Below the pieces are notes generated by a model. The model made no database searches. It had not been told where the DNA came from and saw nothing but the letters and a program-made list of their open reading frames with translations. From contig NZ_BMXT01000001.1 of assembly GCF_014651895.1 (NCBI RefSeq), forward strand, positions 372,001 through 436,000: a DNA stretch of 64,000 nucleotides, read 5' to 3'. This DNA comes from Rhodanobacter panaciterrae (GTDB lineage Bacteria > Pseudomonadota > Gammaproteobacteria > Xanthomonadales > Rhodanobacteraceae). Position 1 is the stretch's first letter; every line of letters starts with the position of its first letter. The position numbers and the translations under genes were made by a program. This document shows, in pieces, positions 8,513 through 17,267 of this stretch.

Positions 8513-9874
8513 TCAGCCGGCTTGCAGCGCCGGGTCCACGCTGAACGCGCAGCCGGTCTTGGCCTTCACGTCGGCGAGACTGACGCCGTCGTTGAGTTCG
8601 ATCAGCACCAGGCCGTCGCCCTTGTTGACCTTGAATACGCACAGGTCGGTGATGATCAGGTCGACCACCTGCTTGCCGGTCAACGGCAGTTCGCACTCCG
8701 TCCGGATCTTCGGCGTGCCGTCCTTCGCGTTGTGCTCCATCAGCACCACCACGCGTTTGACGCCGCTGACCAGATCCATCGCGCCGCCGGGACCTTTGAC
8801 CATCTTGCCGGGGACCATCCAGTTCGCCAGGTCGCCGTGTGCGGAGACTTCCAGTCCACCCAGGATCGACAGATCGATGTGGCCGCCGCGGATCATCGCG
8901 AACGAGTCGGCGCTGGAGAAGAAGCTGGAGCCGGGCAGGGTGGTGATGGTCTGCTTGCCGGCGTTGATCAGGTCGGGATCGATGTTGTCTTCGCTCGGGA
9001 ACGGGCCGATGCCGAGCAGGCCGTTCTCCGACTGCAGGGTGACATTGACTCCCTCGGGAATGTAGTTCGCCACCATGGTGGGAATGCCGATGCCGAGGTT
9101 CACGTAGAAGCCGTCCTGCAACTCCTGCGCGGCACGCTTGGCCATCGCCACGCGGATCGGGCTTTCCTTGCCGCCGACCACGCCGGCGACGGTGCGGAAC
9201 TCGATGCGCTTCTCGTACTTCGCGCCCTGCACGATGCGGTCGACGTAGATGCCCGGCACGTGCACGCCATCGGGATCGATCGAGCCGACTGGCACGATCT
9301 CCTCAACCTCGGCCACGCAGATCTTGCCGCAGGTGGCGATCATCGGATTGAAATTGCGCGCGGTCTCGTGGAACACCAGGTTGCCGTGGGCGTCGCCCTT
9401 CCACGCCTTGACGATCGACAGGTCGGCATGGATCGCTTCTTCCAGCACGTATTCCTTGTCGCCGAAGACCTTGGTTTCCTTGCCCTCGGCCAGCTTGGTG
9501 CCGAAGCCGGTGCGCGTGTAGAAGCCGGGGATGCCGGCGCCGCCGGCGCGCAGCTTTTCCGCCAGCGTGCCCTGCGGGGTCAGGTGCAGCTCCAATTCGC
9601 CTGCCAGCACCTGCCGCTCGAACTCCTTGTTCTCGCCCACGTAGGACGCGTACACGCGTTTCACCTGATGCGTCTTCAGCAGCGGACCCATGCCGAAATC
9701 ATCCACGCCGGCGTTGTTGCCGACGATGGTCAGCCCCTTGGTGCCGGCCTCCAGCAGCGCGCCGATCAGGTTCTCGGGAATGCCGCACAGGCCGAAGCCG
9801 CCCGCAGCGATCGTCATGCCATCGACCAACAGTCCATCAAGAGCTTTCGCCGCGGTGGGGTAAACCTTGTTCAT
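8513..9874 (-). CDS. 3-oxoacid CoA-transferase, fused A and B subunits (SCOT-like)
   Basis: A 453-residue family I CoA-transferase. The first about 230 residues match subunit A ([15 protein letters not shown], then VGNNAG, then [11 protein letters not shown]). After a very short linker near 231-245 the rest matches subunit B ([32 protein letters not shown] with the catalytic Glu near residue 283, and [11 protein letters not shown]). The enzyme moves CoA between succinyl-CoA and acetoacetate, feeding ketone bodies or leucine breakdown into acetyl-CoA. Many bacteria, including other Xanthomonadales, encode two separate subunits; here they are one polypeptide as in mitochondrial SCOT. No beta-oxidation or thiolase gene is adjacent. 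Confidence 0.93.
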   Translation of the reverse strand: MNKVYPTAAKALDGLLVDGMTIAAGGFGLCGIPENLIGALLEAGTKGLTIVGNNAGVDDFGMGPLLKTHQVKRVYASYVGENKEFERQVLAGELELHLTPQGTLAEKLRAGGAGIPGFYTRTGFGTKLAEGKETKVFGDKEYVLEEAIHADLSIVKAWKGDAHGNLVFHETARNFNPMIATCGKICVAEVEEIVPVGSIDPDGVHVPGIYVDRIVQGAKYEKRIEFRTVAGVVGGKESPIRVAMAKRAAQELQDGFYVNLGIGIPTMVANYIPEGVNVTLQSENGLLGIGPFPSEDNIDPDLINAGKQTITTLPGSSFFSSADSFAMIRGGHIDLSILGGLEVSAHGDLANWMVPGKMVKGPGGAMDLVSGVKRVVVLMEHNAKDGTPKIRTECELPLTGKQVVDLIITDLCVFKVNKGDGLVLIELNDGVSLADVKAKTGCAFSVDPALQAG

Positions 9875-9983
9875 TGCTGTGCCTTCCTGCAGGGAGAGTC
9901 AGCTGCCAAGGATACGCCGGATTGGCTACCGGCTGCCCTGTACCAAGGTCGTAGGCCGGGTCTCGCGCCGGCAATTTGAGGGC

Positions 9984-10033
9984 TTGACGCCATCATTTAC
10001 GCGTGTAAACATCATTCCACTTACACGCGTAAA
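9984..10033 (+). promoter_or_regulatory. Promoter with paired BlaI-type operators
   Basis: A -35-like TTGACG at 9984-9989 is followed 17 bases later by a weak -10 (AAACAT). TTTACGCGTGTAAA at 9996-10009 sits between the two boxes and its inverted copy TTACACGCGTAAA lies at 10021-10033, nine bases before the repressor start. Each half is itself nearly palindromic, as expected for two dimers of a BlaI/MecI repressor controlling its own operon. Confidence 0.75.
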
Positions 10034-10042
10034 CGGTGACTC

Positions 10043-10414
10043 ATGGCGATCAGCGAAGCGGAAGCGGTGGTGATGGATGTGCTGTGGCGCGAAGCGCCCC
10101 GCAGCGCCGAGGAGATCCTCGCCGAGGTTGGCCCGGCGCAGAACTGGCAGGAAGGCACGGTGAAATCCCTGCTCAACCGCCTGTTGCGGAAGAAGGCAGT
10201 GCACGCCGAGCGCGAGGGGCGCCGTTATCTCTACACGCCGCTGCTGAAGCGTGAGCAGTACGTCCAGCAGGAGAGCAAGGGTCTGCTCGATCGCCTGTTC
10301 GGCGGACGCGTGGCACCGCTGGTCGCGCACTTCTCCGAGCAGCGCAAGCTGTCGAAGAAGGACATCGCCGAACTACGCAAGCTGCTCAAGGAGCTTGACG
10401 ATGAGCAGCCTTGA
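10043..10414 (+). CDS. BlaI/MecI/CopY family transcriptional repressor
   Basis: A 123-residue regulator with the family's N-terminal winged helix (ISEAEAVVMDVLWREAPRSA, then WQEGTVKSLLNRLLRKKAV as recognition helix, then the wing REGRRYLYTPL) and a C-terminal dimer region (FSEQRKLSKKDIAELRKLL). It should repress its own operon through the paired operators just upstream. The following M56 membrane peptidase overlaps its end by 14 bases, the usual BlaI-BlaR1 order, so the peptidase may relieve repression on sensing an envelope signal. No beta-lactamase gene is in the window. Confidence 0.92.
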   Translation: MAISEAEAVVMDVLWREAPRSAEEILAEVGPAQNWQEGTVKSLLNRLLRKKAVHAEREGRRYLYTPLLKREQYVQQESKGLLDRLFGGRVAPLVAHFSEQRKLSKKDIAELRKLLKELDDEQP

Positions 10415-11957
10415 GTTGATGGCGATGGACGGGCTGGAGCACGGCTGGTTGCTGATCCTCGCATTCACCGCCGCCGTACTTGTCGTGGTCGCGTTGCGTA
10501 AACCCTGTCGCCGATGGTTCGGTGCCGAGCGCGCCTTTCAGCTGTGGTCGCTGGTGCCATTGGCGATGCTGGTCGGCCAGTTGCCGCATGCCACGAGTAC
10601 CAGCCGCACGGCACTACCTGTGCTGGTGTACATGATCACCTCGGTGACCGGCGTGCTGCCATCCCACGCTGGTACGTCTGCTGGAATTGGCTGGCGCAGT
10701 CTGGTCATGTTGGCTTGGTGCGTGGGCACTGCGATTGTCCTGGCGTCGGCGGTATTCGCGCAGTGGCGCTATCGCAATCGCCTGCGTGGCGCCACGTCGA
10801 TGACCGACGTGTCCTCGCGCTGGCCAGTATTGCGCGCCACCAGCGCGGATGTCGGGCCGGCGCTGGTCGGCGCCTGGCGTAGCCGGATCGTGTTGCCCGC
10901 CGATTTCGAACGTCGTTACGACACCACCGAGCGGGCGTTGATCTTCGCCCACGAAGCGATGCATGCGCGCCGGGGCGATGGTTGGTGGTGCTTGCTGGCA
11001 CAGATCGTCGTGGCGCTGTTCTGGTTCCATCCATTGGCGTGGTGGGTGCTCGGTGCATTGCGCCACGACCAGGAACTGGCCTGCGACGCCGCGGTGCTGC
11101 GCGAGCACGGTGCACAGCGGCGCAGCTATGCGAATGCGATGTTGAAGACCCAATCGGCACTGTTTGCACTGCCGGTGGGTTGCCCCTGGTCACCTCGTCA
11201 TCCACTCACGGAGCGTATTGCCATGTTGAAGCTGACCCCACCTGGCCGTTTGCAGCGCATCTTCGGGAATATCACCGGTCTCATCCTCGCCACTGCGGTT
11301 GCCGGCTCGGTATACGCAGCCAGTGCGATGTCAGATCAGCGCCCGGCAGCCACCTCGAAATCGACTGCTGCCAATGAATACCAACTGGACATGATGGTTG
11401 AGCTGGGTAGTGATGGCGCGCACAGCAACCACGCCGAACGCATGACGATTGCGCTGTGCATGACGCCCGGCGTGAGCGCGAGCGCGACCAACCATGGCTG
11501 GAAAATAGAAACGAGGACCTTGCCCGAGACTGGCAAGCGAGTGCACATCGATCTGACAGTGGCGGGTCCCGATAAAGCGCCGGTTGAGCATGTCCAGTTG
11601 CGCGGTGCGCTCGGCGAGGTGCTGCATGCCGCCGGCAAAGGCAAGGATGACAAGCAACGATATGCATTCGACGTGACGCCATTGGCTGGTTGCCCGGCGC
11701 GCACTCCCACTGCCGAGACAAGCGCCCGTTTGTTCATGATCAACCAGAACGTCAAGGATCAGCCTGCGCGCGCAATAGCGGTATCCATGGCGTCCAAGGC
11801 GGGGCTTGAGCTGGCCAATCCGGAAGCGCTGGACAATCGTCTGGTTACCTTGAATTTCGAACAGATACCGGCCGAACGCGCCTTGCAGTTGGTCGCTGAT
11901 ATCGACGGCAAGAAGGCCGTGTTCGAGGGCAAGCAGGTGCGTTTCGAGAATAAGTGA
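10401..11957 (+). CDS. M56 family (BlaR1-type) membrane metallopeptidase with non-beta-lactam C-terminal domain
   Basis: A 518-residue membrane protein. The N-terminal half has several spans and the gluzincin motif HEAMH near residue 184, followed by the third zinc-ligand region HDQELACDAAVL, both diagnostic of M56/BlaR1. After another span (about 285-300) the C-terminal part is periplasmic but carries no penicillin-binding sensor motifs (no SxxK or KTG). Its last about 60 residues (ARAIAVSMASKAGLELANPE to LNFEQIPAERALQLVADI) resemble an STN/secretin N-terminal domain. Translation is coupled to the repressor gene. It likely signals to the repressor, but the input would not be a beta-lactam bound by the usual domain. 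Confidence 0.87.
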   Translation: MSSLELMAMDGLEHGWLLILAFTAAVLVVVALRKPCRRWFGAERAFQLWSLVPLAMLVGQLPHATSTSRTALPVLVYMITSVTGVLPSHAGTSAGIGWRSLVMLAWCVGTAIVLASAVFAQWRYRNRLRGATSMTDVSSRWPVLRATSADVGPALVGAWRSRIVLPADFERRYDTTERALIFAHEAMHARRGDGWWCLLAQIVVALFWFHPLAWWVLGALRHDQELACDAAVLREHGAQRRSYANAMLKTQSALFALPVGCPWSPRHPLTERIAMLKLTPPGRLQRIFGNITGLILATAVAGSVYAASAMSDQRPAATSKSTAANEYQLDMMVELGSDGAHSNHAERMTIALCMTPGVSASATNHGWKIETRTLPETGKRVHIDLTVAGPDKAPVEHVQLRGALGEVLHAAGKGKDDKQRYAFDVTPLAGCPARTPTAETSARLFMINQNVKDQPARAIAVSMASKAGLELANPEALDNRLVTLNFEQIPAERALQLVADIDGKKAVFEGKQVRFENK

Positions 11958-12001
11958 CCGGTGCGGTTGGCTATACTTTGCCCAACCATCGGGAGAGTGA
12001 A

Positions 12002-13042
12002 GTGAAGCCGCACCGTCTGTTCGTCGCCCTAGCCATCTTTGGAATCGCCAGCCTGAGCCACGCCGCCGTCTCGCCCGTGCTGGTGATCCATGGCGGCGCT
12101 GGCGTGATCAGGCGCGACATGACGCCGGCCAGGGAAAAGGTGGTGCGTGCCGCGATGACGCTGGCGCTTAAGAACGGCTATGCCCAGCTGAAGGCGGGCA
12201 AGCCGGCGCCGGATGTGGTGGCTGCGGCGATCACCGTGCTGGAGGATGACGAGAACTTCAATGCGGGCAAGGGCTCGGTGTTCACCCACGACGGCAAGAA
12301 CGAACTCGATGCGGCGATCATGGACGGCAACACGTTGAGTGCCGGTGCGGTGGCCGGCGTGCGGCGGATCAAGAATCCGATCCAGCTGGCGCGGGCGGTG
12401 ATGGAGAAGACGCCGTATGTAATGCTGTCCGGCGACGGCGCCGAGACATTCGCGCAGAGCATCGGCATGCCGCTGGTCAATCCCTCGTACTTTCGCACCG
12501 AAGAGCGCTGGCAGCAGCTGCAGAAGGCGCTCAAGGAAGACGCGGCGAAGCAGCCGCATGCGGACGTCGAGACGGCCAAACATTTCGGTACGGTCGGTGC
12601 GGTGGCGCTGGATGTGCAGGGCCATCTCGCCGCTGGCACGTCCACCGGCGGCATGAACGACAAGCGCTGGGGACGCGTCGGCGATTCGCCGATCATCGGA
12701 GCCGGCACCTACGCGAATTCCGGCTGTGCGGTGTCCGCCACGGGTTGGGGCGAGTTCTATATCCGCACGGTAGCCGCGCACGAGATCTGCATGAAGGTCA
12801 CCCAGATGCGTGTGCCGCTGAAGCGCGCCGCAGCCGAGGTGATCAATCAGGAAATTCCCTCGATGGGTGGCAACGGCGGCGCGATCGCGCTGGATGCGGA
12901 CGGCCAGATTTCGATCCCGTTCAACACCGACGGCATGTATCGCGGCTGGATCGGTGCCGACGGCGTGCCTCACGTGGCGCTCTATGGCGACGAGGACGAT
13001 GGTACGGCGGAGTTGCCGGCACCGGCTGACAGCGCGGAGTAA
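12002..13042 (+). CDS. Exported isoaspartyl peptidase / L-asparaginase (Ntn hydrolase, T2 family)
   Basis: A 346-residue precursor with signal peptide (MKPHRLFVALAIFGIASLSH then AA). The alpha subunit begins VLVIHGGAG, and the autocleavage site is HFG/TVGAVALD with nucleophile Thr near residue 197, followed by GTSTGGMNDKRWGRVGDSP and GAGTYANSGCAVSATGWGE, all hallmarks of plant-type asparaginases. It cleaves beta-aspartyl peptides or asparagine in the periplasm. I chose the GTG start because GGGAGA stands about five bases in front and the signal peptide begins there. It lies 44 bases after the M56 peptidase gene, with which it may be cotranscribed. Confidence 0.92.
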   Translation: MKPHRLFVALAIFGIASLSHAAVSPVLVIHGGAGVIRRDMTPAREKVVRAAMTLALKNGYAQLKAGKPAPDVVAAAITVLEDDENFNAGKGSVFTHDGKNELDAAIMDGNTLSAGAVAGVRRIKNPIQLARAVMEKTPYVMLSGDGAETFAQSIGMPLVNPSYFRTEERWQQLQKALKEDAAKQPHADVETAKHFGTVGAVALDVQGHLAAGTSTGGMNDKRWGRVGDSPIIGAGTYANSGCAVSATGWGEFYIRTVAAHEICMKVTQMRVPLKRAAAEVINQEIPSMGGNGGAIALDADGQISIPFNTDGMYRGWIGADGVPHVALYGDEDDGTAELPAPADSAE

Positions 13043-13050
13043 CCCGGCGC

Positions 13051-13509
13051 CTAGCGCAGCTTCTGCAGTTGCTCCGGTGTCAACGCACCGCTGATGCCCA
13101 GCCGGCTGCCATCGGCGCGGATCACCAGCACGCGCGGCGTCTCGCCGCCCCAGTCCGGGTCGAGCAGGAAGTTGATCTGTTCGGGTGACGCTTCGGCATA
13201 CGCGCGGGCCGGATAACCGGCCATCTGCATGCTGCGCAGGCGCGCTTCGATCGCCTCGCGTTGTTCGATGCTATCGGTCGTCACCGTGAGCAGTTCGATC
13301 TCATGCGGATGCGCGCGCTGCAAGGCGGCGAGGGCTTCGAGGTTCGGTTCGCAATAGGCGCAGTCGAGTGCCCACAGCGCGATGATTCGTTCGCCACGCG
13401 CCGGCGGCTGCAGCAGGGCGGGCACCTCGGCCGCGGTTAACGGCTGCAGCGAGCCGGCCATGGCGATGGCCGGCAGCCATAGGGCGAATGCCAGCAGCAG
13501 GCGTTTCAT
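13051..13509 (-). CDS. Exported thioredoxin-like (TlpA-type) protein
   Basis: A 152-residue protein with a signal peptide (MKRLLLAFALWLPAIAMAG) and a thioredoxin-like core: IIALWALDCAYCEPNLEAL holds the CxxC-type motif CAYC, and a later GGETPRVLVIRADG has the cis-Pro region. It overlaps the end of the beta-propeller gene upstream by four bases (ATGA), so the two are translationally coupled. It may reduce a periplasmic disulfide or deliver a metal to the propeller protein, which has its own CECC cluster. That role is inference. Confidence 0.8.
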   Translation of the reverse strand: MKRLLLAFALWLPAIAMAGSLQPLTAAEVPALLQPPARGERIIALWALDCAYCEPNLEALAALQRAHPHEIELLTVTTDSIEQREAIEARLRSMQMAGYPARAYAEASPEQINFLLDPDWGGETPRVLVIRADGSRLGISGALTPEQLQKLR

Positions 13510-14672
13510 CGCGGTGTCTCGATCAGGCGAAAGCCAGTCGCGGTATTCCACGCCACGAACGCGTGCCCCTGCTTCTGCAGCAACTGCGGCGAAGCGACCG
13601 CACCGCTGTTGCTGGCGATCTCGCGGGGAGCATCGAAATGCGCACCGTTGTCGGTCGAGCGACGCAGCATCAGCGTGTAGCCGTTCGCGCCGACCTGGTT
13701 CCATACCACCCAGACCGTGCGCTCGTGCACGGCCACGTCGGCATGGCTGGCGCCTGTCGTGGCGATCGCCAGCGGATGTTGTGGCGCATGGCCGGGGTCG
13801 AGCTGGCCGTACCAGATCGTCGGCTTGCCCTTGGCCTCGTACCACACCGCATGACGGGTACCGTCGCTGCCGATCGCCAGCCCGGGACCGTGATGCGGGC
13901 AGCCGGCGATCTGCCAGTCGCTGAAGGTGGCGCGTTCGACCTGGCTGGTCTGGCCGTCCGTGCGCAGCACGGTATAGGCGTGGTCGCGGATGTTGTCGCC
14001 GTAGATATTGCGGAAGAACGCAGCGATCCCGCCGTCGGGCAGGCGTGCCAGCGCGATGCGGCAGCATTCGCAGCTCTGGTCGACCAGCTTGCGCTCGGGC
14101 ACGAAGCTGGCGCCGCCATCATCGGACCAGCTGTAGTACACCGCGGCGCCGAGGTACGGTTTGCCTTGTGCGGTGGTGGCGATCACGTCGCGCTTGTCGA
14201 TCCACGCGATCACGATGCGGCCGTTGCCATCCACCGCCAGTGCGTCGAAGCGATGGGTGATCTCGGCGTGGTCGTGGTGCACGGTAAGCGGCTTGCTGAA
14301 GTGTTCGCGGCGATCCAGCGAGCGGGCGAAGCGCACGAAGCCGGTCCATGGTTTCGCGCGTGGCTGCGACCAGCTCACATACAGTTCGTCGTGCGGACCG
14401 AACGCGATCTTCGGGCGGTTCTCGCCCTCGGCGTAGATCGGTTCGGCGATGGCGTTCACGTCGACCGGCGCGCTCAACGTGCGGCCGTCGTCGTCGGAAT
14501 GGCGCAGGCGTACATGGCCGTTCGCCGCGTCCACCAGGTACAGCCGACCATGGCTGTCGAACGCCGCGCTGGCGCCGAGCTCGGGACCTTTCGGCATGTT
14601 CATCGACATGCCTTCGTGCGCGAACAGTGCTGGCGAGAGCAGGCAGAGCAGGGTGATCAGCAGGCGACGCAT
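13506..14672 (-). CDS. Exported sialidase-fold beta-propeller protein
   Basis: A 388-residue precursor with signal peptide (MRRLLITLLCLLSPALFA) followed at once by HEGMSMNMP, a His/Met-rich tail typical of periplasmic copper-binding peptides. The body has BNR/Asp-box repeats (SDDDGRTL, SDDGGASF, STDNGAHF) of a six-bladed sialidase fold. Catalytic Arg-triad and Tyr/Glu residues were not recognised, so an enzymatic role is uncertain. A DQSCECCR motif may bind metal or form disulfides. It is between a TonB receptor gene and a thioredoxin-like gene on one strand. The chosen ATG has GAGGAA seven bases upstream. Confidence 0.75.
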   Translation of the reverse strand: MRRLLITLLCLLSPALFAHEGMSMNMPKGPELGASAAFDSHGRLYLVDAANGHVRLRHSDDDGRTLSAPVDVNAIAEPIYAEGENRPKIAFGPHDELYVSWSQPRAKPWTGFVRFARSLDRREHFSKPLTVHHDHAEITHRFDALAVDGNGRIVIAWIDKRDVIATTAQGKPYLGAAVYYSWSDDGGASFVPERKLVDQSCECCRIALARLPDGGIAAFFRNIYGDNIRDHAYTVLRTDGQTSQVERATFSDWQIAGCPHHGPGLAIGSDGTRHAVWYEAKGKPTIWYGQLDPGHAPQHPLAIATTGASHADVAVHERTVWVVWNQVGANGYTLMLRRSTDNGAHFDAPREIASNSGAVASPQLLQKQGHAFVAWNTATGFRLIETPR

Positions 14673-14698
14673 CGCAGTTCCTCGGAAGGCCAGATTTT

Positions 14699-14807
14699 GC
14701 TCCTCCCCCTGCGCGCAGGGGGAGGCTGGGAGGGGGTAAGGCTTTTGACGTAAGTTACGATCAAGAGCACCCCACCCCAGCCCTCCCCTGCATGCAGGGG
14801 AGGGAGC
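14699..14807. repeat. Dispersed palindromic repeat, copy B
   Basis: Same block order as the copy at 5125-5258: TGCTCCTCCCCCTGC, CGCAGGGGGAGG, GGGAGGGGGT, a spacer, then GAGCACCCCACCCCAGCCCT and a closing palindrome CCCCTGCATGCAGGGG. It fills almost the whole gap between the receptor stop and the propeller gene start. Confidence 0.78.
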
Positions 14808-14832
14808 CGTGTGCGCTTGGCGTGAGGGCTTT

Positions 14833-17088
14833 TCACAACTCCCAGCGCAGCTCACCGAACCAGGTGCGACCGGCGTAGGGATGGTAGACCCAGTACGTCG
14901 TGTTGGTGAGGTTGTCGACGCCGAGCGCGGCGGTCCAGCCTGGTGCGAACTTCCAGCGCAGCTTTGCATCCGCCACGGTGAAGCTGCTCACAGCGCCATA
15001 GGTGTTGACGAAATCGCTGTTGTTCAATGTCCCGTACTGGCGCCCGGAGTGACGAATGCCGAGTGAGGCGTCCCATTGCGGCGCGAATCGGTAGTCGGCG
15101 AACAGGCTGGCACGAACCTTCGGGATGCGCGGGAAGTACTTGCCGTTGGCCAGCGGATACTGGCGATCGTCCAGCGTCTTCGCATCGTTGAACGCGAGGC
15201 TGGCCTGCAGGTCGAGGCCTTCCATCCACACATCGATCAGGCCCAGCTCGCCTTCGACGCCGCGCACCCTCATCAGGTTGATGTTCTGCACGCTGGTGAC
15301 GGTGGGTGTGACGGTGACGTCGGTCTGCGAGTACAGCGCATCGGCGATGCGATCCTGGAACAACGAGACGCGCCAGTGACCGTCGGTCAAATGTTGAGTC
15401 AGGCTGAGATCGGTGGATTCGTCGATCTCCGGCTTGAGTGCGGGGTTGTTGTTGATGATCGCATTGGCCGAAATCGTGCCCTGGAACAGCTCGGCCACGG
15501 TCGGGTAACGAACGGCTTTGCCGTGCGCCAGTCGCAGCTGCCAGTTGTCGGCGAAATCCCAACTCAAGGCGGCCTTTGGCGAGAAGTCTGTGCGCTGTCG
15601 ATCCGCGTAGCGCAGCGTACTGCTGGCATTGCCGAGCAGACCATCATAGGCACGCCATTGCTCCAGTCGGCCGCCGATGGTCAGCGCCCACGCCGGGGCG
15701 AAGCTCCATACATCCTGCAGGTAAGCGGCACGGGTCTGGGTACGTCCGGCGAATGCGCTGATCTGGGCGCCATCGGCATCGCCGAGCCAGTCGCTGGCAT
15801 TGCGCACGTGGGTATTGAGCGCGTAGCGGTCGCCATGCACGCCGGCATATAGCGTGTTCTGCTCGCCCAGCGGGCCGGAGCTGCGCAGGTCGAAGGTGCT
15901 CCAGCCGGAACCGCTCATGTCGGCAATGCTGCCGGGGCCGCCGACCGGAGTGCCGGGTTCGGCCAGTTTCGCGGTAGCGGCCAGCGAATGCAGGAAGTCG
16001 TACTTGCTGGTCACGGCGATCCAGCGCCAGCCGTTGTCGAAGTGACCGTTCAGCTCGGCACCGTACAGCATGTGCGAATCGACCCCGGCGGTCGGCGCGA
16101 GACCGCTTGCCGGCAGCGTCCAGGTCTGGCCGGCGGCGCTGATCACGCCGCCGCTGACCGACTGGCCGCTGCTGTTGCGGATCAGGCTGCGGGTGCGATC
16201 TTCGGCATCGTTATGCCACCAGCCCAGGGTGAACAGCGCAGCGACATGGTCGGTGATGTCCACGCCGAGTTTCAGCTTGGCTTGGGTCTGCACGGTGTGC
16301 TCGATGCTGTTGGCACCGTAAACCAGTCGCGGCGTACCGTTTGGATTGCGATCGAGCGTTGCGCCAGTCACCGGTATCGCTATCGCGGCATTGCCGCCGG
16401 GTGCCGCAGTGGCGTACTGCAGCGGTTGGCCGTCGTTGTCCAGTCGGCTCAAGGCGAGCAACCAGCTCCAGCGACCCTGCTTGTTACCCAGCGTGGCGGC
16501 GAACTGACGGCCGTTGTAGTGGCCACCGGTGCCGTAAGCGTCATGGAAATCCTGGCTCATGAGCTGCGTGCTGACGCTGGCGACCAGTTGCTGCGGCAGT
16601 ACGGTGTGGATCAGAACCGTCGTACCCAGCGAGTTGCCCGGGTACAACGCAGAGTACGGCCCGTACATGACATCGACCGCGCCGATCTCTTCCGGCGCCA
16701 CCATGCCCCAGCGCGGTGCGCCGTTGTAGCCATTGGTCATCAGGTTGGACAGCAGCAGGCCGTCGGCATAGACCAGGCTGCGCGCACTCTGCAGGGTGCC
16801 AGCATTGCGTCCGCTGATCACGGCGTTGGGGTCGCCGATGTAGCGCGCGCGCACCATCATGTTCGGCACGTACTTCAGCGCGTCCTCGCTGCTGGTGAGG
16901 TTCTGCTGCTGCAGGCGTTGGCGGGTGACGCGTACCTGTACGGCCGGTGTTTCCGTCACCAGACTGTCGCTGGCGTGCACCGATACCGGCGCCAGGGTGG
17001 TGGTCGCCGGTGCGGGATCGGCCGCCAGCAGCGAACTACTGGACACGGCAAACACGACAGCGCAAAGGCCGGGCAGGATGGCTTTCAA
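14833..17088 (-). CDS. TonB-dependent outer-membrane receptor
   Basis: A 751-residue receptor with a signal peptide (starting MKAILPGLCAVVFAVSSS), a plug domain (LAPVSVHASDSLV as the TonB-box region, GRNAGTLQSARSLVYADGLL, DVMYGPYSALYPGNSLG) and a 22-strand barrel ending in the Phe/Leu-type C-terminus WFGELRWEL. The start is TTG; no ATG is in frame before an upstream stop, and the signal peptide begins right there. It should import a scarce ligand such as a metal chelate. The downstream His/Met-rich propeller and thioredoxin-like protein make copper or another metal a reasonable but unproven guess. Confidence 0.88.
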   Translation of the reverse strand: MKAILPGLCAVVFAVSSSSLLAADPAPATTTLAPVSVHASDSLVTETPAVQVRVTRQRLQQQNLTSSEDALKYVPNMMVRARYIGDPNAVISGRNAGTLQSARSLVYADGLLLSNLMTNGYNGAPRWGMVAPEEIGAVDVMYGPYSALYPGNSLGTTVLIHTVLPQQLVASVSTQLMSQDFHDAYGTGGHYNGRQFAATLGNKQGRWSWLLALSRLDNDGQPLQYATAAPGGNAAIAIPVTGATLDRNPNGTPRLVYGANSIEHTVQTQAKLKLGVDITDHVAALFTLGWWHNDAEDRTRSLIRNSSGQSVSGGVISAAGQTWTLPASGLAPTAGVDSHMLYGAELNGHFDNGWRWIAVTSKYDFLHSLAATAKLAEPGTPVGGPGSIADMSGSGWSTFDLRSSGPLGEQNTLYAGVHGDRYALNTHVRNASDWLGDADGAQISAFAGRTQTRAAYLQDVWSFAPAWALTIGGRLEQWRAYDGLLGNASSTLRYADRQRTDFSPKAALSWDFADNWQLRLAHGKAVRYPTVAELFQGTISANAIINNNPALKPEIDESTDLSLTQHLTDGHWRVSLFQDRIADALYSQTDVTVTPTVTSVQNINLMRVRGVEGELGLIDVWMEGLDLQASLAFNDAKTLDDRQYPLANGKYFPRIPKVRASLFADYRFAPQWDASLGIRHSGRQYGTLNNSDFVNTYGAVSSFTVADAKLRWKFAPGWTAALGVDNLTNTTYWVYHPYAGRTWFGELRWEL

Positions 17089-17267
17089 GCAATACTCTGG
17101 ATGGGCGTCTAGGGTTGCAAGGATAGTTCGCCGTCAGACGCGCAACAGATGGCGCGTTGTCGCAGCGGGGCGTGCCGGCGACGCATAGCGGTATCGTCCG
17201 GCGTGCATGGGATGCGGCAGGCGCTGAAAGGTGCCCGCCGACCTTGCCCCGGCGGGCGACCGAGGAA

